This document shows, one piece after another, positions 26,735 through 35,042 of a stretch of DNA of 64,000 bases (its first letter is position 1; every line of letters begins with the position of its first letter). The DNA is from Chelativorans petroleitrophicus (GTDB lineage: Bacteria; Pseudomonadota; Alphaproteobacteria; Rhizobiales; Rhizobiaceae). Where the stretch lies: assembly GCF_025398195.1 (NCBI RefSeq), contig NZ_JAODNV010000007.1, positions 186,001 through 250,000 on the forward strand. The letters are read 5' to 3'. Both the position numbers and the translations under genes were made by a program. The notes under the pieces are model-generated. The model saw only the letters and a list, made by a program, of their open reading frames with translations. It was not told where the DNA came from and did no database searches.

Positions 26735-27871
26735 TTACAGCCCGCACTCCGCCGCGTAGGCATCCTTGTGGTCCGTGAACGCCGTTCCGATGATCCGGTT
26801 CGTGATCACGTCGCCCTCCTTCACCACCTCGCGCACATAGATGTCCTGTACCGGGTGATTGTTGGAGTTGAAGCTGAACTTGCCGCGGACCGAGTCGAAA
26901 TCCGCCTCCTTGAGCGCTGCCCTGAACGCCTCCTTGTCCTTCACGCTCGCCTTTTCAAGCGCGGAGAGGATCAGCCTGGCGGTATCATAAGCTTGCGCGG
27001 CATAGACCGAGGGCAGCCGGTCGTACTTGGCTTGGAACGCCTCGACAAAGGCCTTGTTGGCCGCGTTGTCCAAATCCTTAGACCATGATGCGGAGTTCTT
27101 CACGCCGAGCGCAGCTTCGCCCACGGCCGGCAGAACGTCCTGGCTGAAGGAGAAGGCAGGGCCGGTGAGCGGAATATCGAGCCCGGACTGGGAATACTGC
27201 TTCGTGAAAGCAATCCCCATGCCGCCGGGCAGGAAGAAGAAGACCGAATCGGCGCCCGAGGCGCGGATCTGCGCGATCTCAGCAGCATAGTCCGTCTGGC
27301 CGAGCTGGGTGTAGACCTCGCCTGCAAGCTCCTTCTTGTAATAGCGCTTGAAGCCCGTCAGCGAATCCTGGCCCGCCGGATAGTTCGGCGCCAGGATGAA
27401 GGTCTTCTCGAAGGTGTCGTTGGCGTACTGGCCCATCGCCTCGTGGAAATTGTCGTTCTGGTAGGCGACGTTGAAATAGTTCTCATGGCACATCGAGCCG
27501 GCGAGCTGCGACGGGCCGGCATTGACCGACAGGTAGAAAACGCCCTGGTTGACCGCGTTCGGCACGACGGCCATGGCGAGATTCGACCAGATGATGCCCG
27601 TCAGGATATCGACCTGATCGCTCTGGATCATCTTGTCGGCGATCTGCACCGCTAGTTCCGGCTTTTGAGCATCGTCCTCGATGACGACTTCAACCTCGTT
27701 GTTTCCGGACTCTTCGATAGCGAGCATGAAACCGTCGCGCGCGTCGACGCCGAGGCCAGCGCCCCCGCCCGAAAGCGTCGTGATCATGCCGATCTTGACG
27801 GGTTCGGCCATGGCCGGCCCGGCGAAGCCGAAGATGAGTGCCGAAAGGCCGGCAGCAAGGACGCCTTTCAT
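26735..27871 (-). CDS. livK: branched-chain amino-acid type ABC transporter, periplasmic binding protein
   Basis: 378 residues from ATG 27871, preceded by a GGGGGAGA ribosome-binding site; a 33-residue longer start is not supported. A Sec signal peptide (hydrophobic core about residues 3-17, cleavage after AMA) leads into a type I periplasmic binding fold: KIGMITTLSGGGAG, AVQIADKMIQSDQVDILTG and FILAPNYPAGQD. It captures the ligand and delivers it to LivHM. The closest-looking relatives take amides, urea or aromatic/branched amino acids, so the ligand is open. First gene of the unit, divergent from a kynurenine-formamidase-like hydrolase. Confidence 0.88.
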   Translation of the reverse strand: MKGVLAAGLSALIFGFAGPAMAEPVKIGMITTLSGGGAGLGVDARDGFMLAIEESGNNEVEVVIEDDAQKPELAVQIADKMIQSDQVDILTGIIWSNLAMAVVPNAVNQGVFYLSVNAGPSQLAGSMCHENYFNVAYQNDNFHEAMGQYANDTFEKTFILAPNYPAGQDSLTGFKRYYKKELAGEVYTQLGQTDYAAEIAQIRASGADSVFFFLPGGMGIAFTKQYSQSGLDIPLTGPAFSFSQDVLPAVGEAALGVKNSASWSKDLDNAANKAFVEAFQAKYDRLPSVYAAQAYDTARLILSALEKASVKDKEAFRAALKEADFDSVRGKFSFNSNNHPVQDIYVREVVKEGDVITNRIIGTAFTDHKDAYAAECGL

Positions 27872-28084
27872 GAATGTCTCCCCCTGTTGTCTCGTCGCGT
27901 TTCTCTCATGCGGGCCTGCGAGGCGTTCCCGCAGCTGGGCAAATAGTTTCATATTGAGCGCTCCGCGCAAGCCTGTTCTTGCACTTTCTTTCGCCCATTT
28001 CAGCGCGAAGCCTCATTAGGCGTAAGCGGGATGACATGTCACTTCGCCGGCGTTATGGACGGAGAAAGCCTTAGGGAGGGAACC

Positions 28085-28912
28085 TTGCTTGAACGGACGA
28101 TCACCGACTGGGACGACGCCTACACCAACGCCGCCTATATTCCGGGCGGCGACAGCTGGCCTGAACGGTGGGCGGCGCAGGCCGCGCGGTTCCGCGAGTC
28201 GATACAGGCATCCCGGGCGGAACTGGATCTCGCTTATGGCGAGGGGCCGCGGAACCGCCTCGATCTGTTCCGGCCCGAAAGGTCACCCAAGGGCCTCGTC
28301 GTCTTCATCCATGGCGGCTATTGGCTCAAATTCGACAAAAGCTACTGGTCGCATCTTGCCGCGGGCCCCTTGGCACACGGCTTCGCAGTAGCACTTCCGT
28401 CCTATACGCTTTGCCCACAAAACCGCATTTCCGGCATTACGGCGGAAGTGGCCCGCGCCATCGCCTTTGCGGCGGAGCGGGTGGCCGGACCCATCTTCCT
28501 CGCCGGGCATTCGGCGGGTGGACATCTCGTCACCCGCATGATCTCGGCCACGTCGCCGCTTGCTCTCGAAATCCAAGAGCGCATTGCAAGAACGGTTTCG
28601 ATTTCGGGCCTCCACGACCTGCGCCCACTGATGATGACGGCGATGAACGAGGGGCTGAGGCTCGACGATGCGGAAGCGCTGGCGGAGAGTCCAGCCCTGC
28701 TGCGTCCGATGCCGAAAGCACGGCTCATCGCCTGGGTGGGAGCGGCGGAACGATCGGAGTTCCTGCGGCAGAATGCTTTGATCGCCAATATCTGGGTGGG
28801 CCTCGGCGCAAGCACGGCTGCAGTCGTGGAGCCGGACCGCCACCATTTCAACATCGTCGACGGCCTGATAGAGGCGGACCATCCGCTCACGAGGACGCTG
28901 TTGACAGAGTAA
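28085..28912 (+). CDS. alpha/beta hydrolase, kynurenine formamidase-like
   Basis: 275 residues from a TTG at 28085 that follows a strong GGGAGGG by 4 bases; ATG 28055 and 28031 lack one. It opens with TDWDDAYTNAAYIPGG, as in arylformamidases. The oxyanion motif HGGYW (76-80) and nucleophile elbow GHSAGG (Ser143, 141-146) are characteristic, and a late DRHHFNIV supplies the catalytic His. Kynurenine formamidase hydrolyses N-formylkynurenine in tryptophan degradation; no kynureninase or tryptophan dioxygenase is near. A related carbamoyl or ester hydrolase is possible. A stand-alone AsnC domain follows after 44 bases on the same strand. Confidence 0.7.
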   Translation: MLERTITDWDDAYTNAAYIPGGDSWPERWAAQAARFRESIQASRAELDLAYGEGPRNRLDLFRPERSPKGLVVFIHGGYWLKFDKSYWSHLAAGPLAHGFAVALPSYTLCPQNRISGITAEVARAIAFAAERVAGPIFLAGHSAGGHLVTRMISATSPLALEIQERIARTVSISGLHDLRPLMMTAMNEGLRLDDAEALAESPALLRPMPKARLIAWVGAAERSEFLRQNALIANIWVGLGASTAAVVEPDRHHFNIVDGLIEADHPLTRTLLTE

Positions 28913-28956
28913 ATCGAGACTCTACTCTCGCATAACCCGAGTTTCGGAAGGATGTC

Positions 28957-29193
28957 ATGAGACCCGTTTTCGTCCAGTTGCGCTGCGAGCCCGGCAAGAC
29001 CTACGAGGTGGCCGACGAGCTCTACAAGCGCGAGATCGCCTCTGAGCTTTATTCCACCAGCGGCGACTACGACCTGCTGCTCAAGGTCTATATCGAGGAC
29101 GGGGTGGACATCGGAAAATTCGTGAACGAGAAGATCGCCAATGTGCCGGGCATTGTGCGCTCGCTGACGACGCTCACTTTCAAGGCGTTCTGA
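28957..29193 (+). CDS. stand-alone Lrp/AsnC ligand-binding domain (RAM) protein
   Basis: 78 residues that match only the C-terminal RAM domain of Lrp/AsnC regulators: FVQLRCEPGKTYEVADEL, TSGDYDLLLKVYIED and IANVPGIVRSLTTLTFKAF in beta-alpha-beta-beta-alpha-beta order. There is no helix-turn-helix. Such small proteins form amino-acid-binding oligomers and may modulate full-length Lrp proteins or enzymes. A GGAAGGA ribosome-binding site precedes the ATG. Probably co-transcribed with the hydrolase upstream. Confidence 0.85.
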   Translation: MRPVFVQLRCEPGKTYEVADELYKREIASELYSTSGDYDLLLKVYIEDGVDIGKFVNEKIANVPGIVRSLTTLTFKAF

Positions 29194-29278
29194 TCGCCAA
29201 AGATTTGGCCGGCCCAAGGCAGGGTTGGCTGCCCCGCCCGCTTGGTATAGGACGAGACCGCTCGCGGAGGTACCCGTC

Positions 29279-29968
29279 ATGAAACGATCGAGGGTCAACG
29301 ACATTCTGCGCGAAGGAGCAGGCTTCATCCGTTCCTTCGGCTATGCCCTGCCACCGTTTGCGGACTGGACCCCGGCGGAGATGAAGGCGCGTCGCGCCGA
29401 GATCGACGGCATCGTCAAGGCCCGCCTCGGCTGGGACATCACCGACTATGGCGGAGGCGATTTCGCCACGAAGGGGCTTTTCCTCTTCACCGTGCGCAAT
29501 GGCGATGCCGCAGCGCTCAAGGAGGGCCGCGGTATGCTTTATGCGGAAAAGATCATGATCTCCCGCCGCGATCAGCTTTCCCCCATGCACCGCCACGTGG
29601 TGAAAGCCGAGGACATCATCAATCGCGGCGGCGGCACGCTGTGCATCAAGCTTCACGCCTCCGCGCCCGACGGCAGCGTTGACCCAGAATCGCCCGTCAC
29701 GGTTCCATGCGACGGCATTCTGCGCAGCTTCGAGGCGGGTGGGATCCTGCGCCTTTCCCCAGGCGAGAGCGTGACGCTGCTGCCCGGTGTCTGGCACGCG
29801 TTCTGGGCCGAGGACTCCGACGTTCTGATTGGGGAGGTCTCGACGGTGAACGACGACCTGACCGACAACGTCTTTGCCGAACCGGTGTCCCGTTTCTCGG
29901 AAATCGAGGAGGACGAAGAGCCCTACCGCCTGCTCGTTTCCGACTACCCTGCCTGGTTGGGGGAGTGA
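29279..29968 (+). CDS. D-lyxose ketol-isomerase family protein
   Basis: 229 residues from ATG 29279 with a GGAGG ribosome-binding site. The sequence resembles the D-lyxose isomerase cupin family (formerly DUF1498): KIMISRRDQLSPMHRHVVKAEDIINRGGG contains the metal-binding His pair (core SPMHRHVVK), followed by PGVWHAFWAE with another His. It would interconvert D-lyxose and D-xylulose, or D-mannose and D-fructose, in the cytoplasm. There is no sugar kinase or sugar transporter next to it, so its substrate here is uncertain. The gene appears monocistronic. Confidence 0.78.
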   Translation: MKRSRVNDILREGAGFIRSFGYALPPFADWTPAEMKARRAEIDGIVKARLGWDITDYGGGDFATKGLFLFTVRNGDAAALKEGRGMLYAEKIMISRRDQLSPMHRHVVKAEDIINRGGGTLCIKLHASAPDGSVDPESPVTVPCDGILRSFEAGGILRLSPGESVTLLPGVWHAFWAEDSDVLIGEVSTVNDDLTDNVFAEPVSRFSEIEEDEEPYRLLVSDYPAWLGE

Positions 29969-30110
29969 CGGCAGCCCGCGAACGACTGCTGGACCGGCGC
30001 ATCCGGGCCACATGCGGACGCGAGGCGGGGTGCCGTCTGCCCCGATGGAACCGCTGCCTGAGGCAACCGTTGCGGTTTCAAGCCCGCGAAATCTCTGGGA
30101 GAACGATGTG

Positions 30111-30614
30111 ATGCCCTTAATGGAAGCGCGTGAAAACGTGTTTGCCGAATCCTTCGGCAAGGCTCTGCTTGTCCTGGCAGTGCTCGCCTTCCTGCTTGTG
30201 CCGCTCGCCTACCATCCGCTACTGGCGCAGGGGCTGGACAGGGAAGGGGCGATCGACGCCATCGTCGGGTCGGACGTGAAAACCGACCAGACGAGCAAGA
30301 AAGCGCAGACCGAACGCATTCTGGCAGCCATCGAGAACACCCGGGAGAGCGCGGAGAAAGTCCGCAAAACCTTCAGCCTCAACACGCTGGAGATCGTCTA
30401 CGTGCCGGACCTGGGCGACGAAGACGGCGTCATCGAACGGGCCATGGCCAAGCAGGAGGCGGAAATCGAAACCTTGCGCGAGTCCATCGAAGGCAGCGCC
30501 ATGTTCTACCACGCCATCGATTCGCGCTCGATCCTCCTTCGCGACGTGATCGCGGTGGAATTTGCCGAGGATGACACCGTGACGATATTTGTGAACGGCA
30601 CCGGAGAGGAATAG
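30111..30614 (+). CDS. exported or membrane-anchored protein of unknown function
   Basis: 167 residues from ATG 30111, with GGGAGA at about 30097. I do not recognise a family. One hydrophobic segment (about residues 15-33, LLVLAVLAFLLVPLAYH) is a signal peptide or anchor. A short Glu/Lys-rich helical stretch (DVKTDQTSKKAQTERILAA and AMAKQEAEIETLRESIEG) suggests a coiled coil. The end, FAEDDTVTIFVNGTGEE, is acidic. It lies 178 bases before the NodF-like ACP gene on the same strand; a functional link is possible but unproven. Confidence 0.6.
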   Translation: MPLMEARENVFAESFGKALLVLAVLAFLLVPLAYHPLLAQGLDREGAIDAIVGSDVKTDQTSKKAQTERILAAIENTRESAEKVRKTFSLNTLEIVYVPDLGDEDGVIERAMAKQEAEIETLRESIEGSAMFYHAIDSRSILLRDVIAVEFAEDDTVTIFVNGTGEE

Positions 30615-30792
30615 CCAGTCCATTGCGGCGAAATCGGCAAATTGACCGGTCGCCCGCCACACATTCGGCACAGCGGCATCAACATACTTGCCGGAATGCC
30701 CGGATTACGGTCATATGACTGCAGAACGGGGGAATCCATTTTCATCGCACCGGACGACGGCGATGGAAAGATAGCAAATCGCTGGAGGACAG

Positions 30793-31065
30793 ATGGGCGT
30801 GGACGGCCATGAGCCACTTGATGCTTTGGGGGAAAGCATCCTTGCCAGGATACGGGAACACAGCGAAGAGCCGTCCAGCGTCAATCTTGACACGCCGCTT
30901 TCGCATTTGGGCATTCACTCCCTCGAGCTGACGGAAATCATCTTCGACCTGGAGGAAGATTTCGGGATTGAAATCGAGATGAACACGGCGCAAGCGTGGG
31001 AGAATCTCGAAAAGGTCCGGGACATCGTCGAAGCCGTGCGAACGCTGGTGAATGCGAAATCCTGA
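30793..31065 (+). CDS. NodF-like acyl carrier protein with HSL instead of DSL motif
   Basis: 90 residues with a GGAGG ribosome-binding site. The helix II region [20 protein letters not shown] carries the predicted phosphopantetheine Ser43, and the C-terminal [14 protein letters not shown] matches the NodF signature much better than house-keeping AcpP. The usual Asp before the serine (DSL) is His42 here, a change in a position read by holo-ACP synthase. NodF proteins carry the special fatty acyl chain used with NodE. The next gene, 4 bases after the stop, is NodE-like. No other nod gene or nod-box was seen. Confidence 0.85.
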   Translation: MGVDGHEPLDALGESILARIREHSEEPSSVNLDTPLSHLGIHSLELTEIIFDLEEDFGIEIEMNTAQAWENLEKVRDIVEAVRTLVNAKS

Positions 31066-31069
31066 CCCG

Positions 31070-32296
31070 ATGAGCAGCCGGCATCCCGAATCCCGCATCG
31101 TCATCACCGGACTGGGCGGCATATGCGCATTGGGCACGAATGCGGAGGCCATCTGGCATGCGATGCGGGAAGGCCGTTGCGGCATCGGGCCGATTGAGAA
31201 TGCCGAACTGCACGAGGTGAAGATTCGGGTGGGCGCCGAGATCAAGGCCCTGCCTGACCATGGCATCGAGCACAAGCGGTTGGTCACCATGGACCGCTTC
31301 AGCCTGCTCGCCGTTATCGCTGCGGGCGAGGCGCTGGCCCAGGCGGGGCTTTCCGTCAATGCCGGAAACGCGCATCGCATGGGCGCCGTCGTGGGCGTGG
31401 GCGTCTGCGGCTGGGAGGCCATTGAGGAAAGCTACCGCTCCATCCTGGTGGACGGCAAAAACCGCATCGGCATCTTCAGCGTGCCGCGCTGCATGCCGGG
31501 GGCTCCCGCCGGGCAGATATCGATGGTGCATGGCCTGACCGGCCCCGTCTTCGGCGTCACTTCCGCATGCGCCTCGGCAAACCATGCCATCGCGGCGGCG
31601 GTCGATCAGCTTCGCCTAGGCCGTGCTGACGTGATGCTGGCCGGCGGCACCGACGCGCCGCTGATCTACGGTATTCTGAAAGGCTGGGAGGCACTGCGCG
31701 TTCTGGCGCCTGACACCTGCCGCCCCTTCTCCGCCGACCGTCAGGGGCTCGTGCTCGGCGAAGGCGCGGGGATAGTCGTTTTGGAACGGCTGGAGCATGC
31801 CGAGGCGCGGGGCGCGCCCATTCTGGCCGAACTTGCAGGCGTGGGGCTTTCGGCCGACGCCGCTGACATCGTCGCACCCACGCTGGAAGGCCCTGTCCGC
31901 GCAATGCGGGCCTGCCTTGAGGATGCGGGCCTTTCCCCCGATGCGGTGGATTACATCAACGCCCACGGCACAGGCACCAAGGCGAACGACCGGCTGGAGA
32001 CGGAGGCGATCAAGCAGGTCTTCGGCCCTCATGCGGAAAAGCTCTCGGTTTCATCCACGAAGTCGATGCACGGTCACTGCTTGGGCGCTTCCGGCGCGAT
32101 CGAACTGATCGCCTGCGTAAACGCGGTACGAGAAGGCGTCATTCCACCCACCATCGGCTTTCGCGAACGCGATCCTGAATGCGATCTTGACGTGACGCCC
32201 AATAAGGCGCGTGAGCGCCCCGTGCGCGCCGCCGTCAGCAACAGTTTCGCCTTTGGCGGCACTAACGCGGTGGTCGCGGTGAAGGAATTCTCCTGA
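31070..32296 (+). CDS. NodE-like beta-ketoacyl-ACP synthase (KAS II type)
   Basis: 408 residues from ATG 31070; an ATG at 31052 inside the ACP gene is an alternative. Condensing-enzyme residues are present: Cys167 in [10 protein letters not shown], His299 in [11 protein letters not shown] and His336 in [11 protein letters not shown]. The stretches [34 protein letters not shown] and [17 protein letters not shown] resemble rhizobial NodE more than FabF. It should elongate acyl chains carried by the adjacent ACP, for a lipid or a secreted acylated molecule. There is no acyltransferase in the window, so the product is unknown. It ends one base before the convergent NlpC/P60 gene. Confidence 0.87.
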   Translation: MSSRHPESRIVITGLGGICALGTNAEAIWHAMREGRCGIGPIENAELHEVKIRVGAEIKALPDHGIEHKRLVTMDRFSLLAVIAAGEALAQAGLSVNAGNAHRMGAVVGVGVCGWEAIEESYRSILVDGKNRIGIFSVPRCMPGAPAGQISMVHGLTGPVFGVTSACASANHAIAAAVDQLRLGRADVMLAGGTDAPLIYGILKGWEALRVLAPDTCRPFSADRQGLVLGEGAGIVVLERLEHAEARGAPILAELAGVGLSADAADIVAPTLEGPVRAMRACLEDAGLSPDAVDYINAHGTGTKANDRLETEAIKQVFGPHAEKLSVSSTKSMHGHCLGASGAIELIACVNAVREGVIPPTIGFRERDPECDLDVTPNKARERPVRAAVSNSFAFGGTNAVVAVKEFS

Positions 32297-33145
32297 TCAG
32301 TCCGGCCGGCGATAGATAACGGGCGCACCGTAGAGTGGCTCGATGCGCTGAATCGCCGCTGCCAACGGCTCGCGCTCGACGATCATGCCGTGGCCGCTAG
32401 CGTGAATGATGTTTTCTCCATCCGTCATGATGGCGACATGACCGCGCCAGAAGACAAGATCGCCGCGCCGAAGAGTCGCCCTCGGATCAATCGCCCGGCC
32501 GATTTCTTTCGCCTGCATGTCGGTATCGCGAGACACGCGCTGGCCAGCCATGAAAAGGGAAAGCTGGACGAGGCCCGAGCAGTCGATCCCGAAACCGCTC
32601 GCCCCCCCCCATAAATAGGGCGTATGCACAAACTGTTCCGCCACCGAAACGAAGTCGGAGGCATGTTCGTTAATCGGCCTCAGGTGCTTTGCGATCATCG
32701 CGCCACCTGAGGAAAGCAGAAAATAGCGCGTGCTGCGCTTTTCGGCTTCGCCCACCACCGTTATCCGCGCGCCCATCGAATAGGCCGCAATCGGCGGCGT
32801 CTTCAATTCCGGTTCCGGATAGACAAAGCTGCGCGGTGCGGAGACTACATGCGTGGGCGCCGGTCCGGGACTGCCAAGCATCGTATCGACCACGTAACCG
32901 ACATAGCCATCGCGCTCCGCCTGGATCCAGCTCCAGCCATCCTTGCTCTCAAAGACGAGCACCGTATCGCCGTGGAGGAGCTGCGTGTCCATGCCCACCG
33001 TGACGCTCGGCGCGGAATGCACGTTTGCCACGGGTGCCGCAACCATTGCCGGCCGGCCTTCCACATAATGCTGCGCCTCGACCCGTCCTTTCAGGCGCGC
33101 GTCCGCAAGGTCGCTTCGGTAAGCGTGAAGGCGGCGGTCCAGCAT
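32297..33145 (-). CDS. NlpC/P60 peptidoglycan endopeptidase with SH3-like domain
   Basis: 282 residues. Bacterial SH3-type region (about 35-155, with HGDTVLVFESKDGWSWIQ) precedes an NlpC/P60 domain with Cys189 in GFGIDCSGLVQ, His236 in WRGHVAIM and His248 in IIHASGH. It would cut peptide stems of murein. No signal peptide is visible, as in many alphaproteobacterial members. A run of nine G (C on plus, 32602-32610) lies in codons 179-182 just before the catalytic Cys. Gene order pepA-marR-nlpC is close: 2 bases separate it from the MarR gene. Confidence 0.85.
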   Translation of the reverse strand: MLDRRLHAYRSDLADARLKGRVEAQHYVEGRPAMVAAPVANVHSAPSVTVGMDTQLLHGDTVLVFESKDGWSWIQAERDGYVGYVVDTMLGSPGPAPTHVVSAPRSFVYPEPELKTPPIAAYSMGARITVVGEAEKRSTRYFLLSSGGAMIAKHLRPINEHASDFVSVAEQFVHTPYLWGGASGFGIDCSGLVQLSLFMAGQRVSRDTDMQAKEIGRAIDPRATLRRGDLVFWRGHVAIMTDGENIIHASGHGMIVEREPLAAAIQRIEPLYGAPVIYRRPD

Positions 33146-33146
33146 A

Positions 33147-33497
33147 TTAAGGCGAAAGCTCCCGCGCTTTCTCGACGATCACATCGCCGAAGCGCTCCAC
33201 GAACAGCGCGCCCTCGACCGTCCGCCGGATGAGCACGTTGCGCCGGTCGCGCTCGTCACGCCGGCGGGACACCAGTTTCAGCGCGCTCATCGTGTCCAGC
33301 GCGCGTGTAATCACTGGCTTCGTTACCTTCAGCTTCTCGGCCAGGCCGCGCACCGTGTGCGGCGGTGGATCAAGATAGATGGTGAGGAGGATCGCAAGCT
33401 GCCGCTCCGTCAGATCGGGCATCCCGGCGCGCACCTCGTAAAGGCACACCTGCTGCCACAATCGCAGCGCCTGACTCGGTCTGAGCATAACCGGCAT
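33147..33497 (-). CDS. MarR-family transcriptional regulator
   Basis: 116 residues, short for the family. A winged helix is visible: LTERQLAILLTIYL, HTVRGLAEKLKVTKPVITRALDTM as the helix-turn-helix, and RRRDERDRRNVLIRRT as the wing with its DxRxxR-like motif. It lies between the leucyl aminopeptidase and the NlpC/P60 gene, 2 bases from the latter, so it is likely to control cell-wall peptide recycling genes or its own operon. Ligand unknown. Confidence 0.85.
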   Translation of the reverse strand: MPVMLRPSQALRLWQQVCLYEVRAGMPDLTERQLAILLTIYLDPPPHTVRGLAEKLKVTKPVITRALDTMSALKLVSRRRDERDRRNVLIRRTVEGALFVERFGDVIVEKARELSP

Positions 33498-33560
33498 ACG
33501 CTCGTCCGCAATCGTTTCGGTCCCGTATCATTAGGCGCGAATGTGGCAGATGCAAGACGC

Positions 33561-34931
33561 TTATGCCCCATAACGCTGCCGCAGAACGGCCTCGATCGCC
33601 CGTATTCCCTGTGCCTCGCCCCCTTGCGGGCAGGTGGGCTTCTCATCCGGCGACCAGCCGAAGATGTCGAAATGCGCCCAGCGGGCCGCCTTTTCGACAA
33701 AGCGCTCAAGGAACAGCGCCGCCGTGACGGAGCCAGCGAAACCATCCTTGGTGACGTTGTTGATGTCCGCCACCTTCGACCGCAATTTCTCCGCATAGGG
33801 TCGCCAGAGCGGCAGGCGCCACAACGGATCCGCCGTTTGCACGGACGCGGCGGAGAGTGCGGCGGCAAGTTCTTCGTCGCGGGCGTAGAAGGGCGGCACA
33901 TCCGGACCCAGCGCCACGCGGGCTGCGCCCGTCAGCGTGGCCATGTCGATCAGGAGGTCGGGCGCTTCCTCGTCAGCGAGCGCGAGAGCGTCGGCAAGAA
34001 CCAGCCGTCCTTCCGCATCCGTGTTTCCGATTTCAATGGTAAGCCCCTTGCGGCTTTTCAGAATGTCGCCGGGGCGGAACGCCCCAGCCGAGATGGAATT
34101 CTCCACCGCCGGGATGAGCACGCGCAGGCGCACCGGCAGTTTTCCCGCCATCACCATGGATGCAAGGCCCAGCACATTGGCCGCGCCGCCCATGTCCTTC
34201 TTCATCAGAAGCATGGAACTCGCCGGCTTGATGTCCAGCCCGCCCGTGTCGAAGCACACGCCCTTACCCACCAGCGTCACCTTTGGCGCCGATTCCGCGC
34301 CCCAGCGCATGTCGATCAGCCGCGGCGCGACAAGACCGGCGCGGCCGACGGCGTAAATCATTGGAAAGTTGTTCTCGACCAGCGCCTCGCCAGTGGTGAC
34401 CGAGATTTCCGCCGCATGGCGGGCGGCAAGCGCGCGGGCGGCTTCCTCCAGCGCATCGGGCCCCATGTCGTTGGCCGGCGTGTTGATGAGATCGCGCGCA
34501 AGAAACGTCCCTTCAGCAAGTCGCCGGGCTGCCTCCACATCCGCACCGTCGGGCGCGGCGAAGCGGATGTCGGGCGTCGCCTTGGCGCCGTAGCGCGTAA
34601 AGGCATAGCCGCCGAGCAGCAACGCGAGCACGCAAAGCTGAGGCGCCTTTGGCGGGTTGGCAAAATGCCAGTCGCCAGCCGGCAGCTTACGGGCAAGCTT
34701 GCCATAGACGAGCGGCGACGGTTCCCCTCCACCGAGTCCGAAAAAGGCGCCGGAAAGTGCCCCTTCATTGCCGGGGATGGTCAGCACCGCCCCTTCCGCA
34801 CCGGTAAAGCCGTTCGCCCTGGCCCAAGCGCAGGCGGCGGAAGTCGCGCCTGATTCTTCCAGCGCCCCGCCTGAAACGAGATAGACGGGCAATGAAGTGT
34901 TGGTTTTTTCGCCAAGAAGCGTCAGCGGCAT
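33561..34931 (-). CDS. leucyl aminopeptidase family protein (M17)
   Basis: 456 residues. The C-terminal catalytic domain has VGKGVCFDTGG, MKKDMGGAA and the signature NTDAEGRLVLADAL, which carry the two-zinc ligands and catalytic Lys/Arg. It removes N-terminal residues from peptides and often acts on Cys-Gly or murein-derived peptides. The pairing with an NlpC/P60 endopeptidase supports peptide recycling. The N-terminal domain is poorly conserved, as usual. First gene of a three-gene unit (pepA-marR-nlpC), divergent from a TPR lipoprotein. Confidence 0.92.
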   Translation of the reverse strand: MPLTLLGEKTNTSLPVYLVSGGALEESGATSAACAWARANGFTGAEGAVLTIPGNEGALSGAFFGLGGGEPSPLVYGKLARKLPAGDWHFANPPKAPQLCVLALLLGGYAFTRYGAKATPDIRFAAPDGADVEAARRLAEGTFLARDLINTPANDMGPDALEEAARALAARHAAEISVTTGEALVENNFPMIYAVGRAGLVAPRLIDMRWGAESAPKVTLVGKGVCFDTGGLDIKPASSMLLMKKDMGGAANVLGLASMVMAGKLPVRLRVLIPAVENSISAGAFRPGDILKSRKGLTIEIGNTDAEGRLVLADALALADEEAPDLLIDMATLTGAARVALGPDVPPFYARDEELAAALSAASVQTADPLWRLPLWRPYAEKLRSKVADINNVTKDGFAGSVTAALFLERFVEKAARWAHFDIFGWSPDEKPTCPQGGEAQGIRAIEAVLRQRYGA

Positions 34932-34979
34932 CGGAACGTCCTTTTCGCAGAGGAGCGGAACCCAGAGCGGATTAACACT

Positions 34980-34995
34980 CCGTTAGGGTTAACGG
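34980..34995. promoter_or_regulatory. inverted repeat between pepA-like gene and TPR lipoprotein gene
   Basis: CCGTTA (34980-34985) and TAACGG (34990-34995) form a perfect 6-bp inverted repeat with a 4-base spacer inside the 111-base divergent region. The MarR protein of the operon is a candidate ligand. No promoter boxes were assigned with confidence. Confidence 0.35.
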
Positions 34996-35042
34996 AATAC
35001 TTCTACGGAAGAATAAGGACGTGAAGCAGCTGGAGCGGGCGG

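Noticed and set aside
33357-34853. Plus-strand open frame of 498 codons over the M17 aminopeptidase
   Set aside because: Antisense to a gene with the NTDAEGRL signature; product low-complexity.
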